A stretch of 64,000 nucleotides of DNA from Maridesulfovibrio sp. Lineage in GTDB: Bacteria; Desulfobacterota; Desulfovibrionia; Desulfovibrionales; Desulfovibrionaceae. Where the stretch lies: contig NZ_OY780933.1 in the NCBI RefSeq assembly GCF_963676065.1, positions 248,001 to 312,000 of the forward strand, in the 5' to 3' direction. A program made the translations under genes and the position numbers. Below the pieces are notes generated by a model. It saw only the letters and a program-made list of their open reading frames with translations, searched no databases and was not told the DNA's origin. Below, one piece after another: positions 24,667 to 32,934 of the stretch (positions within the stretch are counted from its first letter, which is position 1; each line of letters begins with the position of its first letter).

Positions 24667-25118
24667 ATATAATTTCTCCAGCTATTTTGAGCAGATGCGA
24701 ACATCAAACAATACTATTACACAATATAAGTTGCCGGATGTTACTTATTTTTCTAACACTTTTCAACTACAATTAAATAGAATGAGCCGATTTGCACAAG
24801 AAATTAAGCAAAAGCAACTTTTCAACATTACTTTTGATCAAAAACATTTTTTTTTAAAACAAAAGGCACTGCGTAGATAAAGAATCTTTGTTAAAAACAA
24901 CAAAAAAAGACGTCATTTTCACATAAAGAAGACTAACCACATTGCTTTCAATATAAGAAATAACACCTATGGCTCTTGCTTCATTTCATTTTAATGTTAT
25001 AATTATATTTATTTTAATTTTATTATGATTTTTTCTAGACTTTATTTACAATCGTTGTTTAAATCCGATTACACACAAAAGTACAGCTCGCTTACAACAT
25101 ATTAAGATAGGAACTGCC
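24667..25118. other. AT-rich intergenic region
   Basis: A 452-base divergent region between hldD (-) and the cysteine desulfidase-like gene (+). It is strongly AT-rich with A and T runs. I see no ORF, RNA or clear dyad; it must hold both promoters. Confidence 0.5.
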
Positions 25119-26438
25119 ATGAAATATTCTGCCAAAGAGATCCTGCACCTTGAAGTCTCCCCTGCACTGGGCTGCACCGAACCGGTTGCGATTGCACTCG
25201 CCACTGCCGCAGCGGCTTCAGTCATACCTGACAAGAGACCTGAAAAAATAGAAGTATGGGTCGACCCGAACATCTACAAAAACGGTCTGGCCGTCATCAT
25301 TCCGGGAACCGGAGGCCTGAGCGGCCTTGATACCGCAGCCGCACTGGGTGCCCTCTATGGTGATCCGGAACTCGGCCTGGAAGTTCTGGAACCGCTTGAC
25401 GAGTCCTCTACCAAAGAAGCATGCAAATACAAAGCAAACAAACCTGTTAATGTTAATCTACTTGAAAACAGGCATGGAATTTATGTCCGGGCACTACTTA
25501 CCTACGAATCAAACAAAGTGGAAGCGATAATCGAAGGTGTACATGACAACATCATCTCGCTGACCCTTGACGGTGAGACAGTCAAAAACTCTTCGCTGGT
25601 AAAAACAAAACAGGCCCAGAAAGCGGACATGTCCAAGCTTGAGGAATATATCAAGACCCTTTCCTTGAGCGATCTGGTAGATATGCTTTACGAATTGGAC
25701 GAAGATGATTTCTCCTTTTTAAAAGAAGGCATCACTTACAATATGCGGCTTGCCGACCACGGATTGAAACACGGATCGGGCCTTGGCGTAGGCGCAACTT
25801 TAGAGAAACTGGCCCGCATGAGAATTCTTAACCGGGACATGATCCTTGAAGCAAGGATCATCACCTCTGCGGCGTCTGACGCCCGTATGGGAGGTATCAA
25901 ACTTCCTGCAATGAGTTCCGGAGGATCAGGAAACCACGGCTTAACAGCAATCCTGCCTATCCATGCTGTAAGCGACTATGTTGACTGCTCCGAAAAGACA
26001 GTACTGGAGGCGATAGCCCTCAGTCACCTTGTTACCGCATACGTAAAGGCCCAGACAGGACGACTGTCAGCTGTGTGCGGGTGTTCAGTAGCAGCAGGAG
26101 CCGGAGCAACTGCCGGCATCACTTACTTGATGGGAGGAACTCCGCCCCAGATGGCCGGGGCGATAACAAACCTTACCGAGGATCTGGCCGGAATAATCTG
26201 CGACGGGGCCAAATGCGGCTGCGCCCTCAAACTGGCAACAGCTGCCGGAACAGCGGTTCAAGCGGCTCTTTTCGCCATTCACGGGGTAAATGTGCATTCC
26301 ACTGACGGCATAATAGGATCTTCCCCCGAGCAAACAATGCAGAACATCGGCACCTTAAGCACTCAGGGCATGATTGATACGGACAGAACAATCCTGAAGA
26401 TTATGTTGGAAAAGCACTTTGCCACCGCAGAATCATGA
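25119..26438 (+). CDS. L-cysteine desulfidase / L-serine dehydratase-like protein (CyuA, UPF0597)
   Basis: This 439-residue cytoplasmic protein matches the CyuA/YhaM family (LEVSPALGCTEPVAIALA), which degrades L-cysteine to sulfide, ammonia and pyruvate using a [4Fe-4S] cluster. Three conserved Cys regions are visible: GCTEP near residue 19, VCGCS (about 322-326) and CDGAKCGC (about 365-373). Length is normal. It is monocistronic. In a sulfate reducer this could supply or remove cysteine; nothing nearby shows which. Confidence 0.87.
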   Translation: MKYSAKEILHLEVSPALGCTEPVAIALATAAAASVIPDKRPEKIEVWVDPNIYKNGLAVIIPGTGGLSGLDTAAALGALYGDPELGLEVLEPLDESSTKEACKYKANKPVNVNLLENRHGIYVRALLTYESNKVEAIIEGVHDNIISLTLDGETVKNSSLVKTKQAQKADMSKLEEYIKTLSLSDLVDMLYELDEDDFSFLKEGITYNMRLADHGLKHGSGLGVGATLEKLARMRILNRDMILEARIITSAASDARMGGIKLPAMSSGGSGNHGLTAILPIHAVSDYVDCSEKTVLEAIALSHLVTAYVKAQTGRLSAVCGCSVAAGAGATAGITYLMGGTPPQMAGAITNLTEDLAGIICDGAKCGCALKLATAAGTAVQAALFAIHGVNVHSTDGIIGSSPEQTMQNIGTLSTQGMIDTDRTILKIMLEKHFATAES

Positions 26439-26552
26439 CACTTACCAAGAAAAATAATACAAAACTATTGATTAAGATCTGCCAATAACTTAAATTTTAG
26501 AGAGTATAAAGTTACAACAACCTTCAACCCAACTTACCGGAGGACTTTTATA

Positions 26553-27626
26553 ATGCACAACAGAAACTCCACTTTAATCCTAACCGTTACCTTGGCTATT
26601 CTTCTGGCCTTCGGCTCAATGGCATTTGCAGAATCAAAAATTGTATTAAAACCAAAAATTGACTCATTTGCATATTTCGTGGACACATCCCCGTCCATGT
26701 CACAGTCATACGGTTCTACCGGAAGCCCCAAAATCATTGCAGGGCTTAATGCACTGAAAAGGCTGAACAACGTCGTTCCTGAGCTCGGTTATGACTCTGC
26801 TCTTTACGCAATGCCCGACTTTTCAACCTATTCCCCCAAAGCGACTTTCAGCAGATCCGCAATGGCCAGCGGACTTGCATCTATACCCAGCGACCTGCCT
26901 TTCTTCCAGTCCACTCCCATGGGCGAAGGCTTTGCCAACCTTGATAAAGTCGTTGCAAAATGGCAGGGCAAATTCGCTGTGATCTTCGTTTCCGACGGTC
27001 TGACCAATAGCGGACGCAACCCTGCTCGTGTTGTCTCCGACATGGTCAAAAAATACGGCGACCGTTTCTGCCTTCACATTATCAGTGTTGCAGACACACC
27101 CCGTGGTAAGGCTAATCTGAAACATCTTTCCAGCATGACTCCTTGCGGTGTATATGTTGACGCTACCGATCTTGCCGACAAAGCTATTCTCGACAAGTTC
27201 GCACAGGATGTTTTCTACACTCAGGAAGAAGAACTTATCGTCGAAATAGTTGAAGAAGTGGTTGTTCCCCCGGTTGTTCCTGTTCAGGAAAAAATCGTTT
27301 TCCGTAACTTCAACTTCGGCTTCGACAAGTACAAAATCACTGATGAAATGGTCCCCGCACTGACCGAAGCAGCCTCTATGCTGGATGAATACCCGAACCT
27401 CAAGGTTATGGTCGGAGGTCACACAGACTCCTCCGGTTCCGAAGCGTACAACCAGGGCCTTTCCGAACGCAGAGCAAAGTCTGTCGCCGACTGGCTGGCA
27501 GCTAACGGTGTTGCTCCTGAACGTCTGCAAGTCAAGGGATACGGAGAACTCAATCCCAAGTATGACAACAAGACCAAAGAAGGACGCAAACTTAACCGTC
27601 GCGTTGAAATCGACGTAGAAGAATAA
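26553..27626 (+). CDS. von Willebrand factor A domain protein with OmpA-like peptidoglycan-binding C-terminus
   Basis: This 357-residue exported protein has a signal peptide (residues 1-27, ending MAFA), a VWA domain (about 35-215) with the MIDAS motif DTSPS, a Val/Pro linker (about 227-250) and an OmpA C-terminal domain (GHTDSSGSEAYNQGLSERRA) that binds peptidoglycan. It probably sits in the periplasm attached to the cell wall, holding a metal-dependent protein-binding VWA domain. The binding partner is unknown. GGAGG lies about ten bases before the ATG. A terminator follows. Confidence 0.88.
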   Translation: MHNRNSTLILTVTLAILLAFGSMAFAESKIVLKPKIDSFAYFVDTSPSMSQSYGSTGSPKIIAGLNALKRLNNVVPELGYDSALYAMPDFSTYSPKATFSRSAMASGLASIPSDLPFFQSTPMGEGFANLDKVVAKWQGKFAVIFVSDGLTNSGRNPARVVSDMVKKYGDRFCLHIISVADTPRGKANLKHLSSMTPCGVYVDATDLADKAILDKFAQDVFYTQEEELIVEIVEEVVVPPVVPVQEKIVFRNFNFGFDKYKITDEMVPALTEAASMLDEYPNLKVMVGGHTDSSGSEAYNQGLSERRAKSVADWLAANGVAPERLQVKGYGELNPKYDNKTKEGRKLNRRVEIDVEE

Positions 27627-27643
27627 GAATCTGAACACAACAC

Positions 27644-27679
27644 AAAGGGTGGAAGGCTTGGACCTTCCACCCTTTTCTC
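27644..27679 (+). terminator. Rho-independent terminator of the VWA-OmpA gene
   Basis: AAAGGGTGGAAGG and CCTTCCACCCTTT form a perfect 13-base stem around CTTGGA, with TTTTC following. It lies 17 bases after the stop codon and just before the next gene. Confidence 0.9.
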
Positions 27680-27694
27680 AATTTGGAGTACCTG

Positions 27695-28114
27695 ATGAAA
27701 ATTGTTCGCAAACTTTTAACATCATTATTTATCTGCCTGATCATATGCTCCTCGGCAGCCGCATCCCAACCCGGAACACAGCAGGAACTGACTAAGTTCA
27801 GGAACTTCGCAATCGGATGGGTTGTCAAGCTGAACAAGAGCCACCTGAAAGGTTTCAGCCATATGGAAATCCTCGTGCAGGAAGATGGCAGCTACCTTGC
27901 CCGCTACCATGCTATCTCCCCGGACTCCATCTCCTGTAAAGTGAAAAGAACCAGCGCCAAAAGTAAGGGACTGGTCGGGTTACTTAAATATATTGAGACC
28001 ATTTACGAAAGTACCGGAAAGACCCCGCAGGGAGCACGCGCGAATAAATTCAAACCTGTTAAGAACATTCGCATTACAGAAATTTTCAGCAACAACGGTA
28101 AAGGCTGGCGTTAA
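27695..28114 (+). CDS. Small secreted hypothetical protein
   Basis: This 139-residue protein has a clear signal peptide (MKIVRKLLTSLFICLIICSS to AAAS). The mature region is basic, with no recognised domain. It lies only 20 bases past the terminator of the VWA-OmpA gene, in the same direction. The ATG at 27695 has GGAG seven bases upstream. A role with the VWA-OmpA protein is guessed from proximity only. Confidence 0.72.
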   Translation: MKIVRKLLTSLFICLIICSSAAASQPGTQQELTKFRNFAIGWVVKLNKSHLKGFSHMEILVQEDGSYLARYHAISPDSISCKVKRTSAKSKGLVGLLKYIETIYESTGKTPQGARANKFKPVKNIRITEIFSNNGKGWR

Positions 28115-28197
28115 TTTCGACCTTTCTTCGGGGAAAATATTTCAAAATATGTTTTGGAAACTTCACTCCCCATCAAACTGCAAAATATCTCGCAATT

Positions 28198-28238
28198 AAG
28201 ACCGCTATATCTTGAAAGATATTTCGGTCTTTAATTTT
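28198..28238 (+). terminator. Terminator of the small secreted protein gene
   Basis: AAGACCG-N2-ATATCTT pairs with AAGATAT-N2-CGGTCTT, with a two-base loop and an internal CT/TT mismatch, followed by TAATTTT. It lies 84 bases past the stop. The next 125 bases up to the opposing terminator hold nothing I recognise. Confidence 0.7.
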
Positions 28239-28364
28239 GCTCTTCCGCTCATAACCAATAGCAGGCCGAATGGCCCTCGACATTTGATAAAAACTTCAAG
28301 AGCCCAAGCTGTTAGGCGCTGGCAAAGAAGCAAAATCCTCTCTTTCTCAATCGAGCAGGCATAA

Positions 28365-28400
28365 AAAAGGTCTTCCCCGCTATTGCGGGAAAGACCTTTT
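28365..28400 (-). terminator. Rho-independent terminator of the chemoreceptor gene
   Basis: Read on the minus strand, AAAAGGTCTTTCCCGC pairs with GCGGGGAAGACCTTTT around AATA with one mismatch, with TTTTTT at its end. It lies 24 bases past the stop of the chemoreceptor gene. Confidence 0.88.
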
Positions 28401-28424
28401 CATTTGGCAATGTAAAACCGGAAA

Positions 28425-30428
28425 CTACTTAAAGCTTTCTACCAGATGGCTCAGTTTCTGAGCCATCTCAGCTACTTCCTGAATACTGGAATTCGCATTC
28501 TGGATTCCCTCGGAAAGCGACTGTGAGAGGCCGTTGATTTCGGTTACGCTGTTATTGATCTCATCGCTGGTTGCAGTCTGCTGTTCAGCTGCTGTGGCGA
28601 TTGCCCGGACCATATCCGCAATGGTTTCGGACTCGTGGACTATCTGTTCAAGGACACCGCCGGCTCCTTCAGCCATGTGTACTGAATTTTCAACCCTTCC
28701 GCGCACGCCACCCATTTCGGATACAACCTCATCGGTAGACCGCTGAATGAGAGAGATAGCACTTTCAACCTCATTGGTTGCGCCCATGGTTTTCTCGGCC
28801 AGCTTGCGGACCTCATCAGCAACAACGGCAAAACCTCGTCCGGCCTCACCTGCTCGGGCGGCTTCAATGGCCGCGTTCAGAGCCAGCAGATTGGTCTGGT
28901 CGGCGATATCATTAATCACAGACATTACTTCACCGATATTAATGGCCCGTTCTGAAAGATCAGCCAGCATATCGGACAGTTTATCCGTGGTCTCGGTTAC
29001 AATGTGAATTTCAGATACAGTATTGCTCACAACCTGTCCGCCGTCACGGGCGACAGAATTGGCCCTGTCGGAAGCTTCAGCGGTTTCACCCGTATTCTGG
29101 GCAACTTCAAGAACCGTGGCATTCATTTCTTCCATTGCGGTAGCAACCTGTCCGGTCTGCATGGCAGTGGTATCAACGCCTGAAGTCAATTCATTCATCT
29201 GCTGGGAGAGTTCGGTTGTATGGACAAGCAGATTTTTTGATACCTCGGTAACCTCATTGGCCACTTCTAGTAGCGCTTCCTGCTGTTGTTCAATATGCCG
29301 GCGGCTGGCTTCCTCTTCAGTAAGGTCAACCATCACCGCAATGGCTCCGACAGTTTCCTCTTCTGCATTCAGCAGGGGACAGACTTGGTAACGCAGGGGA
29401 AATTCAACCCCGTCTTTCCTTTTAAAACGAAGCAGACCTTCCGGGCATCCACCGGTTGCTATGGCTTCAGATGTCAGTGATTTGCCGTCAATATGGAGCA
29501 GGTCCCCTACAGAAACACCTGATAGTTCAGATTCCGACATACCAAGGATTGTCCGTATGGGCTCGTTGGCAAAATCAATTTTATCATCACCGTCAGTAAC
29601 AATCATGGGAACGGTAATACCGTTAAGTACCCCCCGGTTATAAACCAGTTGGTCTTTAATCTGACGGGCCATTTCGCCCAAATGATCACCGAGCAAGCCT
29701 AATTCGTCACTGCTATCCACTTCAAAATGAGCATCAAGATTACCGTTAGAAAACTCACTGGTAGCATTGGAGATAAGCTGTATCCGGTTAACAATGGATC
29801 TGCGCATGAAGAAGAGAAGAGAACACAGCAGTGCAATAAATCCGCAGAAAGACAGTATCGCCCCTTTAAACTGGGATTCATGAAATACAGCAAACTGAGG
29901 AGAAACGTCCTGAATCATTACCAGCGACCCTAAAACGGGCTGCCGTCTGCCATGACAGTGATAACATTTTTTCTCATTCTTGATGGTTTCCACCTCAACA
30001 AACACTTTCTTGCCGGCCAGATCGGAAAGCAAACCTTTTTTGAGAGGGTTTTTAAGACTGCGTGTGACAAGATCATTTATTTTTTGATCACTTATTTTAC
30101 TGTCAATCTCAGAACGGATATCATCTTTATTTGTTGAGTATGTGATGTTCCCCTTAAAATTAGTCAGGTAAATATCAACATCAGGGTATTTTTGCGAAAC
30201 AATAGAAAATTTTTCCGTAGTACCCCGGTTATCACCTTTAGCCATTGGCTCACGGATGGCCAATTGAAGCATATCAGATGTTTTGAAAGCACTGCTCTCA
30301 ATATCTTCCATCATTGTATTTTGCTGCCAGAATGAATTGGCGAGAAATAGAATGGTAAATGTTGATGCGGTAAGCAGTGAGGTCAGAACCAGAACCTTGT
30401 TGCCCAGGGAAGTTTTGATAAATTTCAT
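28425..30428 (-). CDS. Methyl-accepting chemotaxis protein with periplasmic haem-c motif (DcrA-like) and PAS domain
   Basis: This 667-residue receptor has TM1 (about 12-32), a periplasmic domain (about 33-185), TM2 (about 188-211), a HAMP domain, a PAS domain (about 260-375), and a C-terminal signalling domain (the hairpin tip is ...[19 protein letters not shown]). A single CxxCH haem-binding motif, CYHCH at C155/C158/H159, lies in the periplasmic domain near TM2. DcrA of D. vulgaris is a known haem-c chemoreceptor for oxygen or redox. It is nine bases downstream of the tetrahaem cytochrome gene with GGGAGG upstream of the ATG, so the pair is co-transcribed. PAS adds a cytoplasmic sensing input. 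Confidence 0.92.
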   Translation of the reverse strand: MKFIKTSLGNKVLVLTSLLTASTFTILFLANSFWQQNTMMEDIESSAFKTSDMLQLAIREPMAKGDNRGTTEKFSIVSQKYPDVDIYLTNFKGNITYSTNKDDIRSEIDSKISDQKINDLVTRSLKNPLKKGLLSDLAGKKVFVEVETIKNEKKCYHCHGRRQPVLGSLVMIQDVSPQFAVFHESQFKGAILSFCGFIALLCSLLFFMRRSIVNRIQLISNATSEFSNGNLDAHFEVDSSDELGLLGDHLGEMARQIKDQLVYNRGVLNGITVPMIVTDGDDKIDFANEPIRTILGMSESELSGVSVGDLLHIDGKSLTSEAIATGGCPEGLLRFKRKDGVEFPLRYQVCPLLNAEEETVGAIAVMVDLTEEEASRRHIEQQQEALLEVANEVTEVSKNLLVHTTELSQQMNELTSGVDTTAMQTGQVATAMEEMNATVLEVAQNTGETAEASDRANSVARDGGQVVSNTVSEIHIVTETTDKLSDMLADLSERAINIGEVMSVINDIADQTNLLALNAAIEAARAGEAGRGFAVVADEVRKLAEKTMGATNEVESAISLIQRSTDEVVSEMGGVRGRVENSVHMAEGAGGVLEQIVHESETIADMVRAIATAAEQQTATSDEINNSVTEINGLSQSLSEGIQNANSSIQEVAEMAQKLSHLVESFK

Positions 30429-30437
30429 GCAGCCTCC

Positions 30438-30917
30438 CTAGTGTGCTCCGCCGAAAATCAGCGGCTTGAAGTTGAAATTATTAACACGCTCCGCATTGTG
30501 ACAGACCTCGCACTCTTTGATGGTCATCTTACGTTTGATCAAATCCGGATCTCCGTCCTCAACATGCAGGGACCCCGGACCATGACATACTTCACAGCCG
30601 GCATTGGCAAGTTGCGGAGTCTCTTCAAAGGAGACAAATCCTCCGGGCTTACCGTATCCTGTAGAATGGCATGCGAAGCACTCCTTAAGTTCATCATCAT
30701 CCAGATCTGAAGCCATTATCTTCACGCTTTCACTGGAATGGGCTTTCTTGGAAAATTTTTTATAGTTGCTATACTCAACTTCATGGCATTCCTTGCATGC
30801 CCCGGACCCCACATAAACAGCTGAATCAGTAATACCGTATTCGGTTACCACACAGCTATAGAGAACCATTACCGCAACGAATACCCCTATTCGTACGGCA
30901 CCTCTTTTAGCACCCAT
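30438..30917 (-). CDS. Tetrahaem cytochrome c (c554/c'-type), exported
   Basis: This 159-residue protein has four CxxCH motifs: CKECH (41-45), CFACH (80-84), CEVCH (108-112) and CEVCH (136-140), plus extra His that can serve as distal ligands. The N-terminus is hydrophobic (VRIGVFVAVMVLYSC) and could be a lipoprotein signal with Cys22. Spacing and the GSGACKECH start resemble cytochrome c554-like multihaem proteins. It lies nine bases upstream of the chemoreceptor gene in one operon, suggesting electron exchange with the receptor haem. Not an ordinary cytochrome c3 (four haems in a shorter chain). Confidence 0.87.
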   Translation of the reverse strand: MGAKRGAVRIGVFVAVMVLYSCVVTEYGITDSAVYVGSGACKECHEVEYSNYKKFSKKAHSSESVKIMASDLDDDELKECFACHSTGYGKPGGFVSFEETPQLANAGCEVCHGPGSLHVEDGDPDLIKRKMTIKECEVCHNAERVNNFNFKPLIFGGAH

Positions 30918-31458
30918 ACATAACCCCGCTTGTTTATGGATCTGATTACCTCAATAGACCCAACCTGTTATACATCGCCCTAAAACAATATCCTCCACTT
31001 ATAAAACAGCATCGAATATTAGTTATAATCTTTTTTTAGCTACGCTCTTTTACTCACTATGTGAAGCTTAAATTCATAAACAGAAGGCCATTCCGTGACA
31101 AAAAGACACATACTTTTTCAAAGCGGATAGATTCTTTTTATACACAAAAGCCTCTGTTCCCCACATCAAACACCATATTTATCCTGTCACTTAAGTTTTT
31201 TTATATTTATATCAACTCCAATTGCAACTAATATAAGAGGACTTGTTTTTTGAATTATTTTTGAGCAGCTGTATTTTAAAAGTGCCACACCCAAGAAAGC
31301 TCCATAAAACACGTGATTACCACTTGCCGTACATATCAAACTTCTGGCAGAATACGTCCTCTTAAGAATCCATACTCTGTCATTAATCTTTAAGCCAATC
31401 TACGGAAACTGAAAGTCTGCTCCACCGGACTTTTAAAGCGGAAGGCGGCTACTCATTT
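30918..31458. other. AT-rich divergent intergenic region
   Basis: This 541-base region between the cytochrome (-) and hdrC (+) has no ORF I can support. TAAGAGGAC (31234-31242) and GTCCTCTTA (31356-31364) form a distant inverted repeat. No Rex-like TTGTGA-N6-TCACAA dyad is visible. It must hold the promoter of the hdr-flx operon. Confidence 0.5.
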
Positions 31459-32019
31459 ATGGGAATAGTTAACATTACCAAGTCTTACGATGCCGATTTT
31501 GTTAAGCAGGTAGAAAAAGAAAGCGGACAGAACATGTCGCTTTGCTACCAGTGCGGTAACTGTACCGCCGGATGTCCGTACACATTCGCGTACGACATCC
31601 CTGTAAGCAGAATCATGCGTCTTGTTCAGGCAGGGCAAAAGGATACCGTGCTAAAGTGCAAGTCTCTGTGGCTTTGCGCGACATGTGAATCCTGCACCAC
31701 AAGATGCCCGAACAACATTGACGTGGCCCACATCATGGATGTGCTGCGCCACATGGCCCGTCGGGAAGGATATGCTCCAGTTCCCACAGTCAAGACATTC
31801 TGGGACAGCTTCCTCGATTCCGTTGAGAACAACGGAAGAGTGTTTGAAGTAGGTCTGCTCGCGGCTTATGTAGCCAAGACAGGAAGATTCTGGACCGATC
31901 TTGATCTGGGACCGAAAGTGCTGCCCAAAGGCAAAATGCACTTTAAACCTCACCAGATACAGGGCAAGGATGAAATCAAGAAAATCTTCAAAAAATTCCA
32001 AGAGGAGTCCCGCAAATGA
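31459..32019 (+). CDS. hdrC: Heterodisulfide reductase-like subunit HdrC
   Basis: This 186-residue ferredoxin-type subunit has two [4Fe-4S] motifs, CYQCGNCTAGCP and CATCESCTTRCP, in the N-terminal half. It passes electrons from HdrA to HdrB. It is the first gene of a seven-gene operon and overlaps hdrB by four bases (ATGA). Confidence 0.93.
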   Translation: MGIVNITKSYDADFVKQVEKESGQNMSLCYQCGNCTAGCPYTFAYDIPVSRIMRLVQAGQKDTVLKCKSLWLCATCESCTTRCPNNIDVAHIMDVLRHMARREGYAPVPTVKTFWDSFLDSVENNGRVFEVGLLAAYVAKTGRFWTDLDLGPKVLPKGKMHFKPHQIQGKDEIKKIFKKFQEESRK

Positions 32020-32906
32020 GTGATTCCTTAACATACGCATACTATCCGGGATGTTCCGGCTCCGGGACTTCCATGGAATATGACATGTCTACAAGGGCTG
32101 TCTGTGAAAAACTGGGAATCCGGTTCACCGACATCCCGGATTGGAGCTGCTGCGGTTCTACCCCGGCTCACACCGTGGACCACACCCTGGCCAGCGCTCT
32201 CTCCGCCCGCAATCTGCAATTGGTGGAGAATATGAATCTGGATACAGCGGTAACCCCCTGTCCCAGCTGCCTGACCAACCTCAAGAACGCAGAACATCGC
32301 ATGAAAGATGATGATATGCGCGAAAAGGTCAACAAACTGCTGGACAGCCCCTACAGCGGCGGGGTTGCCACAAAATCAGTGCTGCAGATTCTTGTCGAAG
32401 ACCTCGGCCTTGAAGCGCTGAAGGAAAGCACCGTCAAACCGCTCAAGGGCCTTAAAGTTGCTGCTTATTACGGCTGCATCATGAATCGCCCTCCGGAAGT
32501 GATGAACTTTGACGATCCGGAACACCCCATGGCCATGGACAACATCATGAAAGCCATGGGCGCCACTGTACTGCCCTATCCTTTAAAGGTTGAATGCTGC
32601 GGTGCCTCTTTTGGTATCCCCCGTAAGGATGTGGTCATGAACCTGTCCGGCAAGCTGCTTGACGCTGCGGATGATCTCGGAGTTGATGCGCTGGTCACCG
32701 CCTGCCCCCTGTGCCAGATGAACCTTGATCTGCGTCAAACCCAGGTCAATTCTGCAACAGGAGCCAAGCATAAGCTGCCCATTTTCTACTACACCCAGCT
32801 CATGGGTATCGCCCTTGGACTGAGTGAAAAAGAAATGGGAATGGATAAGCTCTGCGTGAGCCCCCGCAACGCACTCAATGCCATCGGCAAAGAAGAGAAA
32901 AAATAG
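32016..32906 (+). CDS. hdrB: Heterodisulfide reductase-like subunit HdrB (CCG domains)
   Basis: This 296-residue subunit contains two cysteine-rich CCG domains, each starting with CCG (CCGSTPAH near 46; CCGASFGI near 195) and ending with a CPxC-type pair (CPSC, CPLC). These bind the noncubane [4Fe-4S] clusters that reduce the disulfide in methanogens. In sulfate reducers the partner is expected to be DsrC or a similar thiol protein. It overlaps hdrC by four bases and lies 28 bases before hdrA. Confidence 0.93.
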   Translation: MSDSLTYAYYPGCSGSGTSMEYDMSTRAVCEKLGIRFTDIPDWSCCGSTPAHTVDHTLASALSARNLQLVENMNLDTAVTPCPSCLTNLKNAEHRMKDDDMREKVNKLLDSPYSGGVATKSVLQILVEDLGLEALKESTVKPLKGLKVAAYYGCIMNRPPEVMNFDDPEHPMAMDNIMKAMGATVLPYPLKVECCGASFGIPRKDVVMNLSGKLLDAADDLGVDALVTACPLCQMNLDLRQTQVNSATGAKHKLPIFYYTQLMGIALGLSEKEMGMDKLCVSPRNALNAIGKEEKK

Positions 32907-32934
32907 CGGAAACCCTGCTAAGGAGAAGACTTAA

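Noticed and set aside
23575..24672. A 365-codon open frame antisense to hldD and the lptD start
   Set aside because: Shadow of hldD; both flanking genes have family motifs and proper starts, and the frame has none.
30918..31458. Rex-type redox operator before the hdr-flx operon
   Set aside because: No TTGTGA-N6-TCACAA-like dyad was found in the region.
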